Shown piece after piece: positions 35,531 through 44,007 of a stretch of 64,000 nt of DNA. Where the stretch lies: NCBI GenBank assembly GCA_038127535.1, contig JAYPHU010000021.1:3817-67816 (forward strand), in the 5' to 3' direction. The DNA comes from JAYPHU01 sp038127535 (GTDB lineage Bacteria; Pseudomonadota; Alphaproteobacteria; Rhodospirillales; UBA2165). A program made the position numbers and the translations under genes. Within the stretch, counting starts at the first letter, position 1; the number at the start of each line of letters is the position of its first letter. A model generated the notes under the pieces. The model made no database searches, had not been told where the DNA came from, and saw only the letters and a list, made by a program, of their open reading frames with translations.

Positions 35531-35874
35531 TTTGACCCAACCACTTCAATATTTTTGTTTATGCCTCTACCGGGCCGATCACGCTTATCGCACCTTATGT
35601 AGGTATGGTTAATAAGTTGTTGAAGCGGGTCGGCCTCAGCACGTCTCGAGCCCGTGTTCCATAATAATCCCGCACTGAGGAATCGCTTCGGAAGGATAAC
35701 AGACCCTTTGTCGAACAGGCAATAAATGCCGGTCGCAGGCTGATCGGGCCGGGCAAACTGTGTTCGTTGCCAACAGGTATAGAAAAATAAGTATCTGAAA
35801 AATATAAATTATTTTGTTTGGCACGGTTGATGCAGTTAACCGGCCAACAAAAAAGTTTTTAAGGAACGGGAAAA
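35531..35874. other. Divergent regulatory region between fliL and flgF
   Basis: 344 bp without an ORF. It contains the sigma-54 element of flgF at 35819-35834 and must also hold the fliL promoter on the minus strand, where a weaker GG-N10-GC match (about 35563-35580) is seen but not firmly supported. The stretch 35783-35819 is very A/T-rich. Confidence 0.5.
35819..35834 (+). promoter_or_regulatory. Sigma-54 promoter of flgF operon
   Basis: TGGCACGGTTGATGCA: the -24 GG (35820-35821) and -12 GC (35832-35833) are spaced by exactly 10 bases, and TGGCACG is the consensus -24 box. Transcription would start about 12 bp further, leaving a short leader before ATG 35875. Confidence 0.8.
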
Positions 35875-36609
35875 ATGGAAACTTCAGGTTTAATCGCGTT
35901 ATCGCGGCAGGCCGCGGTGCGACGCGAGATGGCGGTGATTGCCACCAACCTCGCGAACATGAACACCATCGGCTACCAAGGCGAACAAATGATGTTCGTC
36001 GAGCATTTGGTGAAGTCCGAAGGCCAAGGCAGTCTTATCCCCACGGTGTTGTCATTCTCGCTCGATATCGGGCAGATCAGAAACACCGCCGAGGGTCCCA
36101 TTCAATCCACCAGTAACCCGCTCGACGTCGCGATTAAGGGCGATGGCTGGTTTGCGATCGAGACCGAAGACGGCGAACGCTACACGCGGAATGGCCGCTT
36201 CCGGCTCAATCAGGAAGGCCAGATCGTCACGCAGCATGGCTATCCTGTCCTCTCGGATGCGGGCGTGCCGTTTACGCTGGCGCCCGGCGATACGGATATC
36301 GAAATCAGCCGGGATGGCACTGTCGCCACCAATAACGGTGAACTCGGCAAGTTTAGGGTGGTTGAGTTCCAACGGACGCAGCGCATGGAGAAAGAGGCTG
36401 GCGGCATATACAAGACCAACGAGCCGCCGGAAGAACCGGAAAAGGTCGAAATTCTGCAAGGGGCGCTGGAAGGCTCAAATGTTAATCCGATCCTCGAAAT
36501 GACGAAAATGATCGACGTGCACCGTTCGTACAATGGCGCTCGGACCTTCATCGATGAAGAGGACAAACGGCAAAGAAAGATGATCGACCAACTGGCGCCG
36601 CGAATCTAG
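35875..36609 (+). CDS. flgF: Rod protein FlgF
   Basis: Proximal rod subunit. 244 residues: METSGLIALSRQAAVRREMA then VIATNLANMNTIGYQGEQMM gives the rod/hook N-terminal motif, and GALEGSNVNPILEMTKMIDV with HRSYNGARTFIDEEDKRQRK the C-terminal one. It has a good ribosome-binding site (AAGGAACGGG) and a sigma-54 promoter. flgG follows after 56 bp. Confidence 0.95.
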   Translation: METSGLIALSRQAAVRREMAVIATNLANMNTIGYQGEQMMFVEHLVKSEGQGSLIPTVLSFSLDIGQIRNTAEGPIQSTSNPLDVAIKGDGWFAIETEDGERYTRNGRFRLNQEGQIVTQHGYPVLSDAGVPFTLAPGDTDIEISRDGTVATNNGELGKFRVVEFQRTQRMEKEAGGIYKTNEPPEEPEKVEILQGALEGSNVNPILEMTKMIDVHRSYNGARTFIDEEDKRQRKMIDQLAPRI

Positions 36610-36665
36610 GCGACGCCCAAACACGCCTAATTTAAGACGAAGTCTATAATAGAAAGGACTGGAAA

Positions 36666-37451
36666 ATGAGATCTCTCAGCATTGCGGCGACAGGTATGCT
36701 CGCTCAGCAGCAAAATGTGGAGGTCATCTCCAACAACATCGCCAACATGAACACAACGGCGTTCATGCGGCGGCGAACCGAGTTCCACGATCTGATTTAC
36801 CAGAATCTCCGGCGAGTGGGTTCGACGGCGTCCGACGCCGGCACGATCATCCCGTCTGGTGTTCAACTGGGTCTTGGTGTGAAGATGGCCGCAGTTTACC
36901 GCATCCACGAGCAAGGCAATCTCAGCTCAACAGACAATACGTTCGACATGGCGATCCAAGGGAAGGGCTTGTTCCAAATCACCCTGCCCGATGGCTCGAC
37001 CGCCTACACGCGTGACGGCTCCTTCCAGTTGAGCGCGACAGGCCAAATTGTCACCCACGACGGCAATCCGTTGACGCCCAATATCACGGTTGATCCGAAC
37101 GCGGTAGACGTGACCATCAACTCCACCGGTGAGGTGCTCGTTAAGCTCCAAGGCCAGGTGACGCCGGCAACCGCTGGGCAAATTCAGCTCGCCTCGTTCC
37201 CGAACGAAGCTGGCCTGGAAGCCATCGGCGACAACTTGTACTTGGAAACGCCAGCCTCCGGTGCGGCGACCACCAGCAATCCGGGTCAGAGCGGGTTCGG
37301 CACCCTTCTCCAAGGGTTCCTTGAGACATCTAACGTGAACGCCGTCTCGGAAGTCTCCGAACTCATCTCGGCGCAGCGCGCCTACGAGATGAATTCCAAA
37401 GTCATCCAGACTTCCGACGAGATGATGGGCACCCTTAACCAAATCCGATAG
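36666..37451 (+). CDS. flgG: Distal rod protein FlgG
   Basis: 261 residues, the typical length. MRSLSIAATGMLAQQQNVEV, SNNIANMNTTAFMRRR, GVQLGLGVKM, and the end ETSNVNAVSEVSELISAQRA then YEMNSKVIQTSDEMMGTLNQ are diagnostic. Second gene of the flgFGAH operon. Confidence 0.98.
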   Translation: MRSLSIAATGMLAQQQNVEVISNNIANMNTTAFMRRRTEFHDLIYQNLRRVGSTASDAGTIIPSGVQLGLGVKMAAVYRIHEQGNLSSTDNTFDMAIQGKGLFQITLPDGSTAYTRDGSFQLSATGQIVTHDGNPLTPNITVDPNAVDVTINSTGEVLVKLQGQVTPATAGQIQLASFPNEAGLEAIGDNLYLETPASGAATTSNPGQSGFGTLLQGFLETSNVNAVSEVSELISAQRAYEMNSKVIQTSDEMMGTLNQIR

Positions 37452-37460
37452 GAGGCAGCC

Positions 37461-38408
37461 ATGATACGTAAATTGGCAATATTTGGCCTTGTTTGGAGCA
37501 TTCTCGGGGCCCCTGCCCTGGCCAGCGAAGTCTCGCTCAACACTCACATAGTGGTGGAGGATCAATACCTTCGGCTGGGAGACTTGTTTACGATCCAAGG
37601 CGAGAAGGCCGCGAATAAGATCGCTTACTCCCCTCAGCCCGGAAAACAGTCGGTGTACAGGGTGGAGTGGCTCTACCGTGTCGCAAAGTACCACGGCGTT
37701 CCCTGGCGGCCTCTGTCGATGGACACCAGGACAACTGTAGAGCGCGCCAGTCAGGAAATTAATCGGGACGAAATTGAATCGGTTTTGATGGACGCCCTCA
37801 AGGAAAAGGATATCGGTGACAAAGTTGAAATCCGCTTAAACACCCGCAATGCGCGTGTATTTGTCGCCGCCGAAAAGCCCGCAACGGTCGGTGTGGAATC
37901 CCTAAATTACGACGACAGAAGTCATCGCGTCTCGGCAACTCTGGTGGCGCCGGCTGGTGATCCATCTGCTCAGCGATTCCGGATTAGCGGAAGAGTCTAC
38001 AAGCTGGTCCCGGTGCCGGTGCTGAGCAAACGAGTACGCCGCGGTGATATTATCCGCGAAGACGATATCACCTGGAAGAACTTGTACGAGACACGGGTTA
38101 CCCGGGACGTGGTTGTCGATGAAGATACCTTGGCCGGGCAGGAAGCAACGCGGAGCATTGGTCCAAACCAGCCGGTCCGGGCATCCTATCTGCGCCGCCC
38201 GCAATTGGTCAAAAAGGGCAGTATTGTTACGATTTTATTGCAACGTGGCCAAATGCGTCTGACCGCGCAGGGCAAGTCGCTGGACAACGGGGGTAAAGGC
38301 GACACGATCCGGATCAAGAACAAGCACAGCAAACGTATAATTGAAGGTGAAATCGTCGGCGCAGGCACTGCGCGGGTCGCCAACCTTCACCAACAATTGG
38401 CTGACTAG
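37461..38408 (+). CDS. flgA: P-ring assembly chaperone FlgA
   Basis: Periplasmic chaperone for the FlgI ring. 315 residues with a signal peptide (IRKLAIFGLVWSILGAPALA) and a C-terminal SAF/ChapFlgA domain (KLVPVPVLSKRVRRGDIIRE, NQPVRASYLRRPQLVKKGSI, VAGAGTARV-like GEIVGAGTARVANLHQQ). It starts 9 bp after flgG. Confidence 0.93.
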   Translation: MIRKLAIFGLVWSILGAPALASEVSLNTHIVVEDQYLRLGDLFTIQGEKAANKIAYSPQPGKQSVYRVEWLYRVAKYHGVPWRPLSMDTRTTVERASQEINRDEIESVLMDALKEKDIGDKVEIRLNTRNARVFVAAEKPATVGVESLNYDDRSHRVSATLVAPAGDPSAQRFRISGRVYKLVPVPVLSKRVRRGDIIREDDITWKNLYETRVTRDVVVDEDTLAGQEATRSIGPNQPVRASYLRRPQLVKKGSIVTILLQRGQMRLTAQGKSLDNGGKGDTIRIKNKHSKRIIEGEIVGAGTARVANLHQQLAD

Positions 38409-38418
38409 GAGAAACGTG

Positions 38419-39180
38419 ATGAACTCCCCCTTATTTGGAATAACCAAAAGACTGGGGCTCGTGCTCCTGCTCTCGACCTCACTGGTGGCGTGCAACACGT
38501 TCACGCGTCTCTCCGAAGTCGGCAACGGCCCGGAAGTGAGCGATATCTCCAATCCGACCAACCGGCCTAATTATCGCCCCGTCAGCATGCCCATGCCGGC
38601 GCCGCAACAGGTCAACCATAAGGCGAACTCGCTTTGGCGTCCCGGCGCCCGCGCCTTTTTTCGTGACCAACGGGCCAGCCAGGTGGGCGACATCCTGACC
38701 ATCCGGCTGTCAATTTCCGATAGCGCCGCACTGGCCAACTCCACGACCCGGGAACGGGACGACAAGGAAGACGGCGACGTGACCAAACTGCTCGGCCTAG
38801 AAGCAGAACTCGCCAAAGCTTTGCCCCAAGCCATTACCCCGGCGACCACTGTCAGCCTGGGCACCAAACATGAAACCACGGGCGACGGCGCCATCGACCG
38901 GTCGGAAACGGTGGCAGTCACCCTGGCGGGTATCGTGACTCAAGTTCTCCCGAACGGCAATTTCGTGGTGTTCGGGCGTCAGGAAATCAAGGTTAACTAC
39001 GAGATGCGGGAAGTCATGGTCACCGGCGTTGTCCGCCCGGAAGACATCGACTCTTCGAACACAATTTCACATGAACAAATCGCTGAGATGCGGGTGGCCT
39101 ATGGCGGCCGCGGCACCTTATCAGACCTGCAGCAGCCTCGTTACGGCACGCAGCTCATCGATATTATCTTCCCGTTCTAA
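38419..39180 (+). CDS. flgH: L-ring lipoprotein FlgH
   Basis: Outer-membrane ring subunit. 253 residues from ATG 38419 (AGGAGAAACG upstream). A lipoprotein signal with lipobox LVA-C (LLLSTSLVACNTF). SLWRPGARAFFRDQRASQVG, DILTIRLSISDSA, GTVLGNFVV-type segment VLPNGNFVVFGRQEIKVNYE and the end YGGRGTLSDLQQPRYGTQLI are FlgH hallmarks. Last gene of the operon, followed by a terminator. Confidence 0.96.
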   Translation: MNSPLFGITKRLGLVLLLSTSLVACNTFTRLSEVGNGPEVSDISNPTNRPNYRPVSMPMPAPQQVNHKANSLWRPGARAFFRDQRASQVGDILTIRLSISDSAALANSTTRERDDKEDGDVTKLLGLEAELAKALPQAITPATTVSLGTKHETTGDGAIDRSETVAVTLAGIVTQVLPNGNFVVFGRQEIKVNYEMREVMVTGVVRPEDIDSSNTISHEQIAEMRVAYGGRGTLSDLQQPRYGTQLIDIIFPF

Positions 39181-39205
39181 TTCCAACACGAATTGGAACA
39201 ACTTA

Positions 39206-39238
39206 AGGCCGGTGGGCAACCACCGGCCTTCTTTTTTT
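39206..39238 (+). terminator. Rho-independent terminator of flgFGAH
   Basis: Perfect stem ggccggtgg / ccaccggcc with loop gcaa, followed by TTCTTTTTTT. It starts 25 bp after the flgH stop, between flgH and the convergent dksA. Confidence 0.92.
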
Positions 39239-39261
39239 GTGAATTGAAAAGGATGTCGCGA

Positions 39262-39678
39262 TTACAGATCGCGGCGTGTTTTCTCGTCTTTCTCGTGCCG
39301 CTCCTGCGCCTCAAGACTCAGTGTGGCAATCGGCCGCGCCTCCAGCCGGCGAAGGCCAATCGGCTCCGCGGTTTCTTCGCAATAACCGTAGGATCCGTCC
39401 TCAATCCGCTCCAGCGCCTCGTCAATTTTGGAAATGAGCTTTCGCGCCCGATCGCGGGTGCGCAGTTCGAGTGAACGTTCGGTCTCTACCGAGGCCCGGT
39501 CGGCAAGATCCGGCTCGAGAAACGTGTTTTCCTGAAGATGAGAGCGGGTTTCGCTGGCCTCTTCCAACAACTCAACCCTCCATTTTTCCAGCTTCTGGCG
39601 AAAATATTCGCGCTGGAGGTCGCTCATAAATTCTTCTTCGTCTTCCGGACGATAGTCCGGTGGGAGTGTCACCGTCAT
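39262..39678 (-). CDS. dksA: RNA polymerase-binding transcription factor DksA
   Basis: 138 residues. Coiled-coil region (REYFRQKLEKWRVELLEEAS ... RDRARKLISKIDEALERIED) with the DxxDxA-type tip (EPDLADRAS), then YGYCEETAEPIGLRRLEARP: only the first of the four zinc-finger Cys remains, as is usual for alphaproteobacterial DksA. Works with ppGpp at the RNA polymerase secondary channel. Convergent with flgH, tandem with fliX. Confidence 0.93.
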   Translation of the reverse strand: MTVTLPPDYRPEDEEEFMSDLQREYFRQKLEKWRVELLEEASETRSHLQENTFLEPDLADRASVETERSLELRTRDRARKLISKIDEALERIEDGSYGYCEETAEPIGLRRLEARPIATLSLEAQERHEKDEKTRRDL

Positions 39679-39812
39679 TTGTTAGTCCTCCTGGGAAGCC
39701 ATCTCCATTTGGCGGCGGAATATAATTGCGAGAAACCACTCTCTCAAGAGGATAATCAACTCGGGATCGAGTTATTTTTTAGGCCAAATCACAGCTAAAA
39801 ATCGGGAAATAC

Positions 39813-40247
39813 CTAAATCGTCCGGCTCCACTTCGCCAGCTCAACTTCGGCCCTGAGCTCAATGTCGTTGATCAAGTCAAGCAGCCGGGGATCGCTCACC
39901 GTTGCCTTGCGGCTACGCATGGTTTGCGCAATGTTGGCCAGCCGGTCCTTGGGGATGGCGCCGACCAACAAATCCCGGCGCAATTCCTCCAATTTGTCGA
40001 GAATATCCTCCCCGTAACGGATCATTTCCCGGCGGGCGCCATCCTCGGTATAGTTCTGCACTTCCTGGACGGTCAGAATTGAGCTCACGCCGCTAACACC
40101 GGCCACATCCTTGGGCGCATCGGCCTCGCTCCTGGACGAAGAAACCTTGCTTAAATGGTCGGAAAAGCTGGGCCCGCCGGTCGCGGCGCTCTTCTTTGCG
40201 GCCTTGGCCTTTTGGGCGGGCGTGGATCTGACTTCCGGAACCTTCAT
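39813..40247 (-). CDS. fliX: Flagellar assembly regulator FliX
   Basis: 144 residues. The conserved C-terminal half (RREMIRYGEDILDKLEELRR, DLLVGAIPKDRLANIAQTMR, DPRLLDLINDIELRAEVELA) identifies FliX, which in Caulobacter couples basal-body assembly to sigma-54 activator FlbD. The N-terminus is basic and disordered. Divergent from the flgE paralogue, which carries a sigma-54 promoter, consistent with that role. Confidence 0.93.
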   Translation of the reverse strand: MKVPEVRSTPAQKAKAAKKSAATGGPSFSDHLSKVSSSRSEADAPKDVAGVSGVSSILTVQEVQNYTEDGARREMIRYGEDILDKLEELRRDLLVGAIPKDRLANIAQTMRSRKATVSDPRLLDLINDIELRAEVELAKWSRTI

Positions 40248-40449
40248 CGAACATAAGATACTGGAATTCGAGTTTTCATAAAAGCTGGTTGATGCACCAC
40301 CGGCCCAATTCGCTGCAAAAAGTCACGCGGGCCGGAACGGATTGCCGGGTAAATTTTACCCCCTCCGAGACGGCTCTGCACAGACCAGACATCAGCATCA
40401 AAATAACCTATTTTATATAAATTTATCAATCAGTTACGAATCATTCATG

Positions 40450-40466
40450 TTGGCATCATCCTTGCT
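40450..40466 (+). promoter_or_regulatory. Sigma-54 promoter of the flgE paralogue
   Basis: TTGGCATCATCCTTGCTT: GG (40452-40453) and GC (40464-40465) with exactly 10 bases between; both the TTGGCA and TTGC blocks match consensus. About 60 bp before the start codon. Confidence 0.8.
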
Positions 40467-40525
40467 TAATAGAAGTTCCAACCTTTGTAAAAATATAACT
40501 CCGATCTGGTGGGAGACCGCATGCC

Positions 40526-41809
40526 ATGCCGATGTATGGATTTTTGAACGCGCCGTCGATGGGGATGCTGACACAGTCGTCCGCTTTTTCAACGATCTCG
40601 CAGAACATCACCAACCTGAACACGGGCGGCTACAGAGGCACTGACACCCGCTTCGAGACCGTGCTAGCCAGCACCTTCGGCAACAATTCCGATGTCGGCG
40701 GCGTGGCCGCTATCCGGCACACTAAGGTCGCCCAACAGGGCAATATCATCTCCACCACCAATTCCAATGACGTCGCCATCAATGGCCAGGGTATGTTCGT
40801 CTTTAATACGGACGTGGACGGTACCGGTGAGATACTCTATGGCCGTGACGGCGCCTTCAACCTGGAAAAGAACGGCACGTCATCTTTGAGCGGCAGTTTC
40901 CGCGCTGACGGATCGATTGACTTGGATGGCACCGATTTCACCTTCACCGCGGATCAGGCCTATCTGGTGGATAAAAGCGGGCATTTTCTGCAAGGTTGGC
41001 AGGCTGATGAAACCGGGACCGTGAACTCCAGTAGCAGTTTGGTGTCCTTGAGAGTAGACCGCTTCGCCTTTGCTTCGGATTCTTCGGCGACAACGACATC
41101 GGAGCTCGCCGTCGCCCTACCCGCTGATGCTAGCACGGGTCAGGTCGAATCTGCCGTTGCCAGCATTTATGACGCCAATGGCGATTTAAATTCCTTTGAT
41201 TTTCAATGGACTAAAACAGCCAACGCCCAAGAGTGGACGTTAACCCCGGTCCCGACAAACGGTACCCTTACCAGTGCGGCCGAGAGTTTTACCTTTGGCG
41301 TCGACGGTTCGTTGCCCGATGGCACCACTCACACCTTCTCTGTCACCTGGTCGGATGGAGACACGAGCAACGTTACGCTGGACCTATCGGATACCGTGTC
41401 CATAGGTACTAGTTTTTTCTACTTTGACTTCCAGAAAAATGGTCGGGGACCGGGCGATCTGGAGTCTTTCAGTTTTGACCAGGAAGGCTTTATCAATGGC
41501 CGGTTTACCAACGGCGTAACAAGGCCTTTGTATAAACTACCTCTCGCCACATTCGCCAATCCGGATGCGTTGGAGGAAAGACTCGGTAATGTATATGCCG
41601 AATCTGTGCAGTCTGGTTCGGCGATCTTCCGGCAAGCGGATCTGGACGGATTTGCCACCTATATCCCCTTCGCCCACGAGCTGTCGAACGTCAATCTCGG
41701 CAGCGAATTCACCAATATGATCATGGCGCAGCAGGCCTATAACTCGGCGGCCACGGTGTTCAAAACGGCCGACGAGATGACCAAAACGGCGGCCGATCTG
41801 AAGGGCTAG
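40526..41809 (+). CDS. Flagellar hook-type protein, FlgE paralogue
   Basis: 427 residues. N-terminal MPMYGFLNAPSMGMLTQSSA then TISQNITNLNTGGYRGTDTR is the rod/hook motif, GQGMFVFNTD the FlgE-type D1 segment, and the C-terminus (SNVNLGSEFTNMIMAQQAYN then SAATVFKTADEMTKTAADLK) is hook-like. A second, longer hook protein is encoded at 52.6 kb in the fliK-flgD-flgE set, so this one is a paralogue transcribed from its own sigma-54 promoter. ATG 40532 is an alternative start. Its exact place in the structure is not clear. Confidence 0.85.
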   Translation: MPMYGFLNAPSMGMLTQSSAFSTISQNITNLNTGGYRGTDTRFETVLASTFGNNSDVGGVAAIRHTKVAQQGNIISTTNSNDVAINGQGMFVFNTDVDGTGEILYGRDGAFNLEKNGTSSLSGSFRADGSIDLDGTDFTFTADQAYLVDKSGHFLQGWQADETGTVNSSSSLVSLRVDRFAFASDSSATTTSELAVALPADASTGQVESAVASIYDANGDLNSFDFQWTKTANAQEWTLTPVPTNGTLTSAAESFTFGVDGSLPDGTTHTFSVTWSDGDTSNVTLDLSDTVSIGTSFFYFDFQKNGRGPGDLESFSFDQEGFINGRFTNGVTRPLYKLPLATFANPDALEERLGNVYAESVQSGSAIFRQADLDGFATYIPFAHELSNVNLGSEFTNMIMAQQAYNSAATVFKTADEMTKTAADLKG

Positions 41810-41956
41810 TCAGCTGTACTAGGCTGAATCGGCGGATACCCCACGCCCGGCAATTCTTTCCCCGGCCCAAGGTCAAATCCGTCATTTCAGGCCCCGAAAA
41901 CCGCAAGAAACTTATTTTAGCTGTGTATTTTCAGATAATTAATAACAAGGGAAAAT

Positions 41957-41972
41957 TGGCACAATTATCGCA
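41957..41972 (+). promoter_or_regulatory. Sigma-54 promoter of flgI operon
   Basis: TTGGCACAATTATCGCAT region: GG (41958-41959) and GC (41970-41971) separated by 10 bases; TTGGCAC is consensus. It lies 55-85 bp before the candidate flgI starts. Confidence 0.8.
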
Positions 41973-42040
41973 TAAATAAACGCTAACCGGCGGAGAACCG
42001 CTGAATAACCATGAATGAAGTTAATATGGTGGAAGACAAA

Positions 42041-43204
42041 ATGAGCAAAAAGAACGGGATCGTGAAAAAGATTTGGCGGCCAACGAGCCGCTCAATATGC
42101 TCCGCGGCTTTCGCCGCCGGTTTTTTCCTCACAAGCGCTCTTCTTACGCCGGCCGATGCGTCCTCGCGCATCAAAGACGTCGCCAGCTTCGAAGGTGTTC
42201 GCGACAATATGCTGGTCGGGTACGGCCTCGTTGTCGGCCTGAATAACACAGGCGACACCCTGGATGACGGTCACTTCACCAAGCAGAGCCTGCTCGCCAT
42301 GCTGGAGCGGCTCGGGGTGAAACCCACTCAGGAAGGATTGGACTCTTCAAACGTCGCCGCAGTGATGGTCACCGCGTCGCTCCCCGGCTTTACCCGCCAG
42401 GGCACCCGGATCGATGTCACCATCAGCGCGCTTGGCGACTCCAGTAGCCTGCTGGGCGGCACTCTCCTGGTGACGCCGCTGCTCGGCGCGGACGGTGAAG
42501 TCTACGCGGTCGCTCAAGGACAGATTGCCGTTGGCGGCTTCCAGGCCCAGGGTGACAACGAGTCCATCACCAAAGGCGTACCGACCAGTGGCCGGATCGC
42601 CAACGGTGGCATTGTCGAGCGGGAAATCGGCTTCGAGCTCGCCTCTCTGAAACGGGTCCGGGTGTCGCTCCGCAATCCTGATTTCACCACGGCGCGCCGC
42701 ATGGCCCAGGCGATCAACGCCTTCCTGGGCACGACGGCCGCCCGGCCCAACGACCCCGCCACGGTCGAGCTTCGGGTGCCGCGCGGCTATGAAGACAACG
42801 TGGTCGGCCTACTGACGGATATTGAACAGCTGCGGATCGAGCCTGACCAATTGGCCAAGATCGTGATCGACGAACAATCGGGCACCATCGTGATGGGCGA
42901 GAACGTGCGGATCAGCACTGTCGCCATTGCCCAGGGATCTCTCACAATTAGGATCACCGAAACACCACAGGTGTCGCAGCCGGGTCCGTTTGCCCAGGCC
43001 GGCACCACACAGACGGTCGGCCGAAGCGATGTTCAAATCGATGAAGTCACGGACAAGAAATTCTCGGTCGTGCAGACCGGTGTCACGCTGCAGGAACTGG
43101 TCAACGGCCTGAACGCGCTGGGTATCGGCCCGCGTGATCTGATCACCATCCTTCAAGCCATCAAAGCCGCCGGCGCTCTGCAGGCTGAAATCGTGGTGCT
43201 CTAA
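42041..43204 (+). CDS. flgI: P-ring protein FlgI
   Basis: Periplasmic ring subunit around the rod. From ATG 42041 (GGTGGAAG upstream) it has 387 residues; ATG 42011 and 42026 are in frame. The signal region is SICSAAFAAGFFLTSALLTP-ADA. SSRIKDVASFEGVRDNMLVG then YGLVVGLNNTGDTLDD, RQGTRIDVTISALGDSSSLL and the end LVNGLNALGIGPRDLITILQ are diagnostic. It overlaps flgJ by one base (TAATG). Confidence 0.97.
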   Translation: MSKKNGIVKKIWRPTSRSICSAAFAAGFFLTSALLTPADASSRIKDVASFEGVRDNMLVGYGLVVGLNNTGDTLDDGHFTKQSLLAMLERLGVKPTQEGLDSSNVAAVMVTASLPGFTRQGTRIDVTISALGDSSSLLGGTLLVTPLLGADGEVYAVAQGQIAVGGFQAQGDNESITKGVPTSGRIANGGIVEREIGFELASLKRVRVSLRNPDFTTARRMAQAINAFLGTTAARPNDPATVELRVPRGYEDNVVGLLTDIEQLRIEPDQLAKIVIDEQSGTIVMGENVRISTVAIAQGSLTIRITETPQVSQPGPFAQAGTTQTVGRSDVQIDEVTDKKFSVVQTGVTLQELVNGLNALGIGPRDLITILQAIKAAGALQAEIVVL

Positions 43205-43524
43205 TGGAAAACGTCGACATCATCGCGCAAGGCGCCATGGCCCTGCAGGGCGGCAAAGCGGCCCCGCAGTTCGGCAAGAATATGAACAACGAGCAAATTC
43301 GGAAAACCGCAGAAGACTTCGAAGCGTTTTTCCTCGGCCAAATGCTCCAGCCCATGTTTGCCAACATCAGCCCGGAGGCACCGTTCGGCGGCGGCCATGC
43401 GGAAAAGATGTGGCAAGGCCTGATGGTCGATGAAATGGGCAAGGCCATGTCCCGCGCGGGCGGCATCGGTCTGGCCGATTCCATCCATCGTGAAATCTTG
43501 AAATTGCAGGAGGTGCAGAAATGA
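43204..43524 (+). CDS. flgJ: Rod-binding protein FlgJ (CheL-like), without muramidase domain
   Basis: 106 residues, only the rod-capping domain (TAEDFEAFFLGQMLQPMFAN, FGGGHAEKMWQGLMVDEMGK, AMSRAGGIGLADSIHREIL). The glucosaminidase domain of gammaproteobacterial FlgJ is absent, as usual in alphaproteobacteria where the gene is also called cheL. It overlaps flgI and flgN by 1 and 4 bp. Confidence 0.92.
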   Translation: MENVDIIAQGAMALQGGKAAPQFGKNMNNEQIRKTAEDFEAFFLGQMLQPMFANISPEAPFGGGHAEKMWQGLMVDEMGKAMSRAGGIGLADSIHREILKLQEVQK

Positions 43525-43976
43525 CCCAGTCGATGACCAATGACAAGAAAGTCAGCAAACTGGTAGGCATCATCGGACGCCTCAGTAAGCTCATTCAGGA
43601 AGAGAACGCAATCCTTAAACAGCCAGGCCGCTCCGACGGGCTTCGCGAGATTTTGCAGGAAAAGCAGAACCTCAGCCAAGTCTACGAGCAGCAGATCAAA
43701 ATACTGGACGATGAAAACACGTTGAAGCAAGTCGATCCGGAAACGCGGCGCCGTCTCAAGGAAGGCCTGGAAAACTTCCATGCCCTGGCCGAGGAAAACC
43801 AGTTCCGGCTCATGGCGCGGATGGAAGCGACCAAACGGGTCTTCTCGGTCATTCAGGAAGCCGCCAAGGAATATCACGGCTCCCGCAGCACCTACGGCAA
43901 TTCAGGATCAGTCGATCAACCGATCCGCCAGGCGTACAGCCAGCCTGTCTCCGTCGGCGTGAGCCAAGATATTTAA
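43521..43976 (+). CDS. FlgN-like export chaperone
   Basis: 151 residues, helical (KLVGIIGRLSKLIQEENAIL, GLREILQEKQNLSQVYEQQI, RLKEGLENFHALAEENQFRL), matching FlgN-type proteins that chaperone FlgK and FlgL. It lies between flgJ and flgK, exactly where such a chaperone is expected, with a 4-bp overlap with flgJ. Sequence similarity in this family is low, so position carries part of the assignment. Confidence 0.8.
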   Translation: MTQSMTNDKKVSKLVGIIGRLSKLIQEENAILKQPGRSDGLREILQEKQNLSQVYEQQIKILDDENTLKQVDPETRRRLKEGLENFHALAEENQFRLMARMEATKRVFSVIQEAAKEYHGSRSTYGNSGSVDQPIRQAYSQPVSVGVSQDI

Positions 43977-44007
43977 CCGGACTTCGTTTTAGGAAGGGGA
44001 TCAGCCC

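Noticed and set aside
36927..37694. 255-residue minus-strand ORF across flgG and flgA
   Set aside because: It spans two well-supported genes on the other strand and shows no family features.
39262..39678. DksA with three missing zinc-finger cysteines as a damaged gene
   Set aside because: Loss of these Cys is common in alphaproteobacterial DksA, and the rest of the protein is intact.
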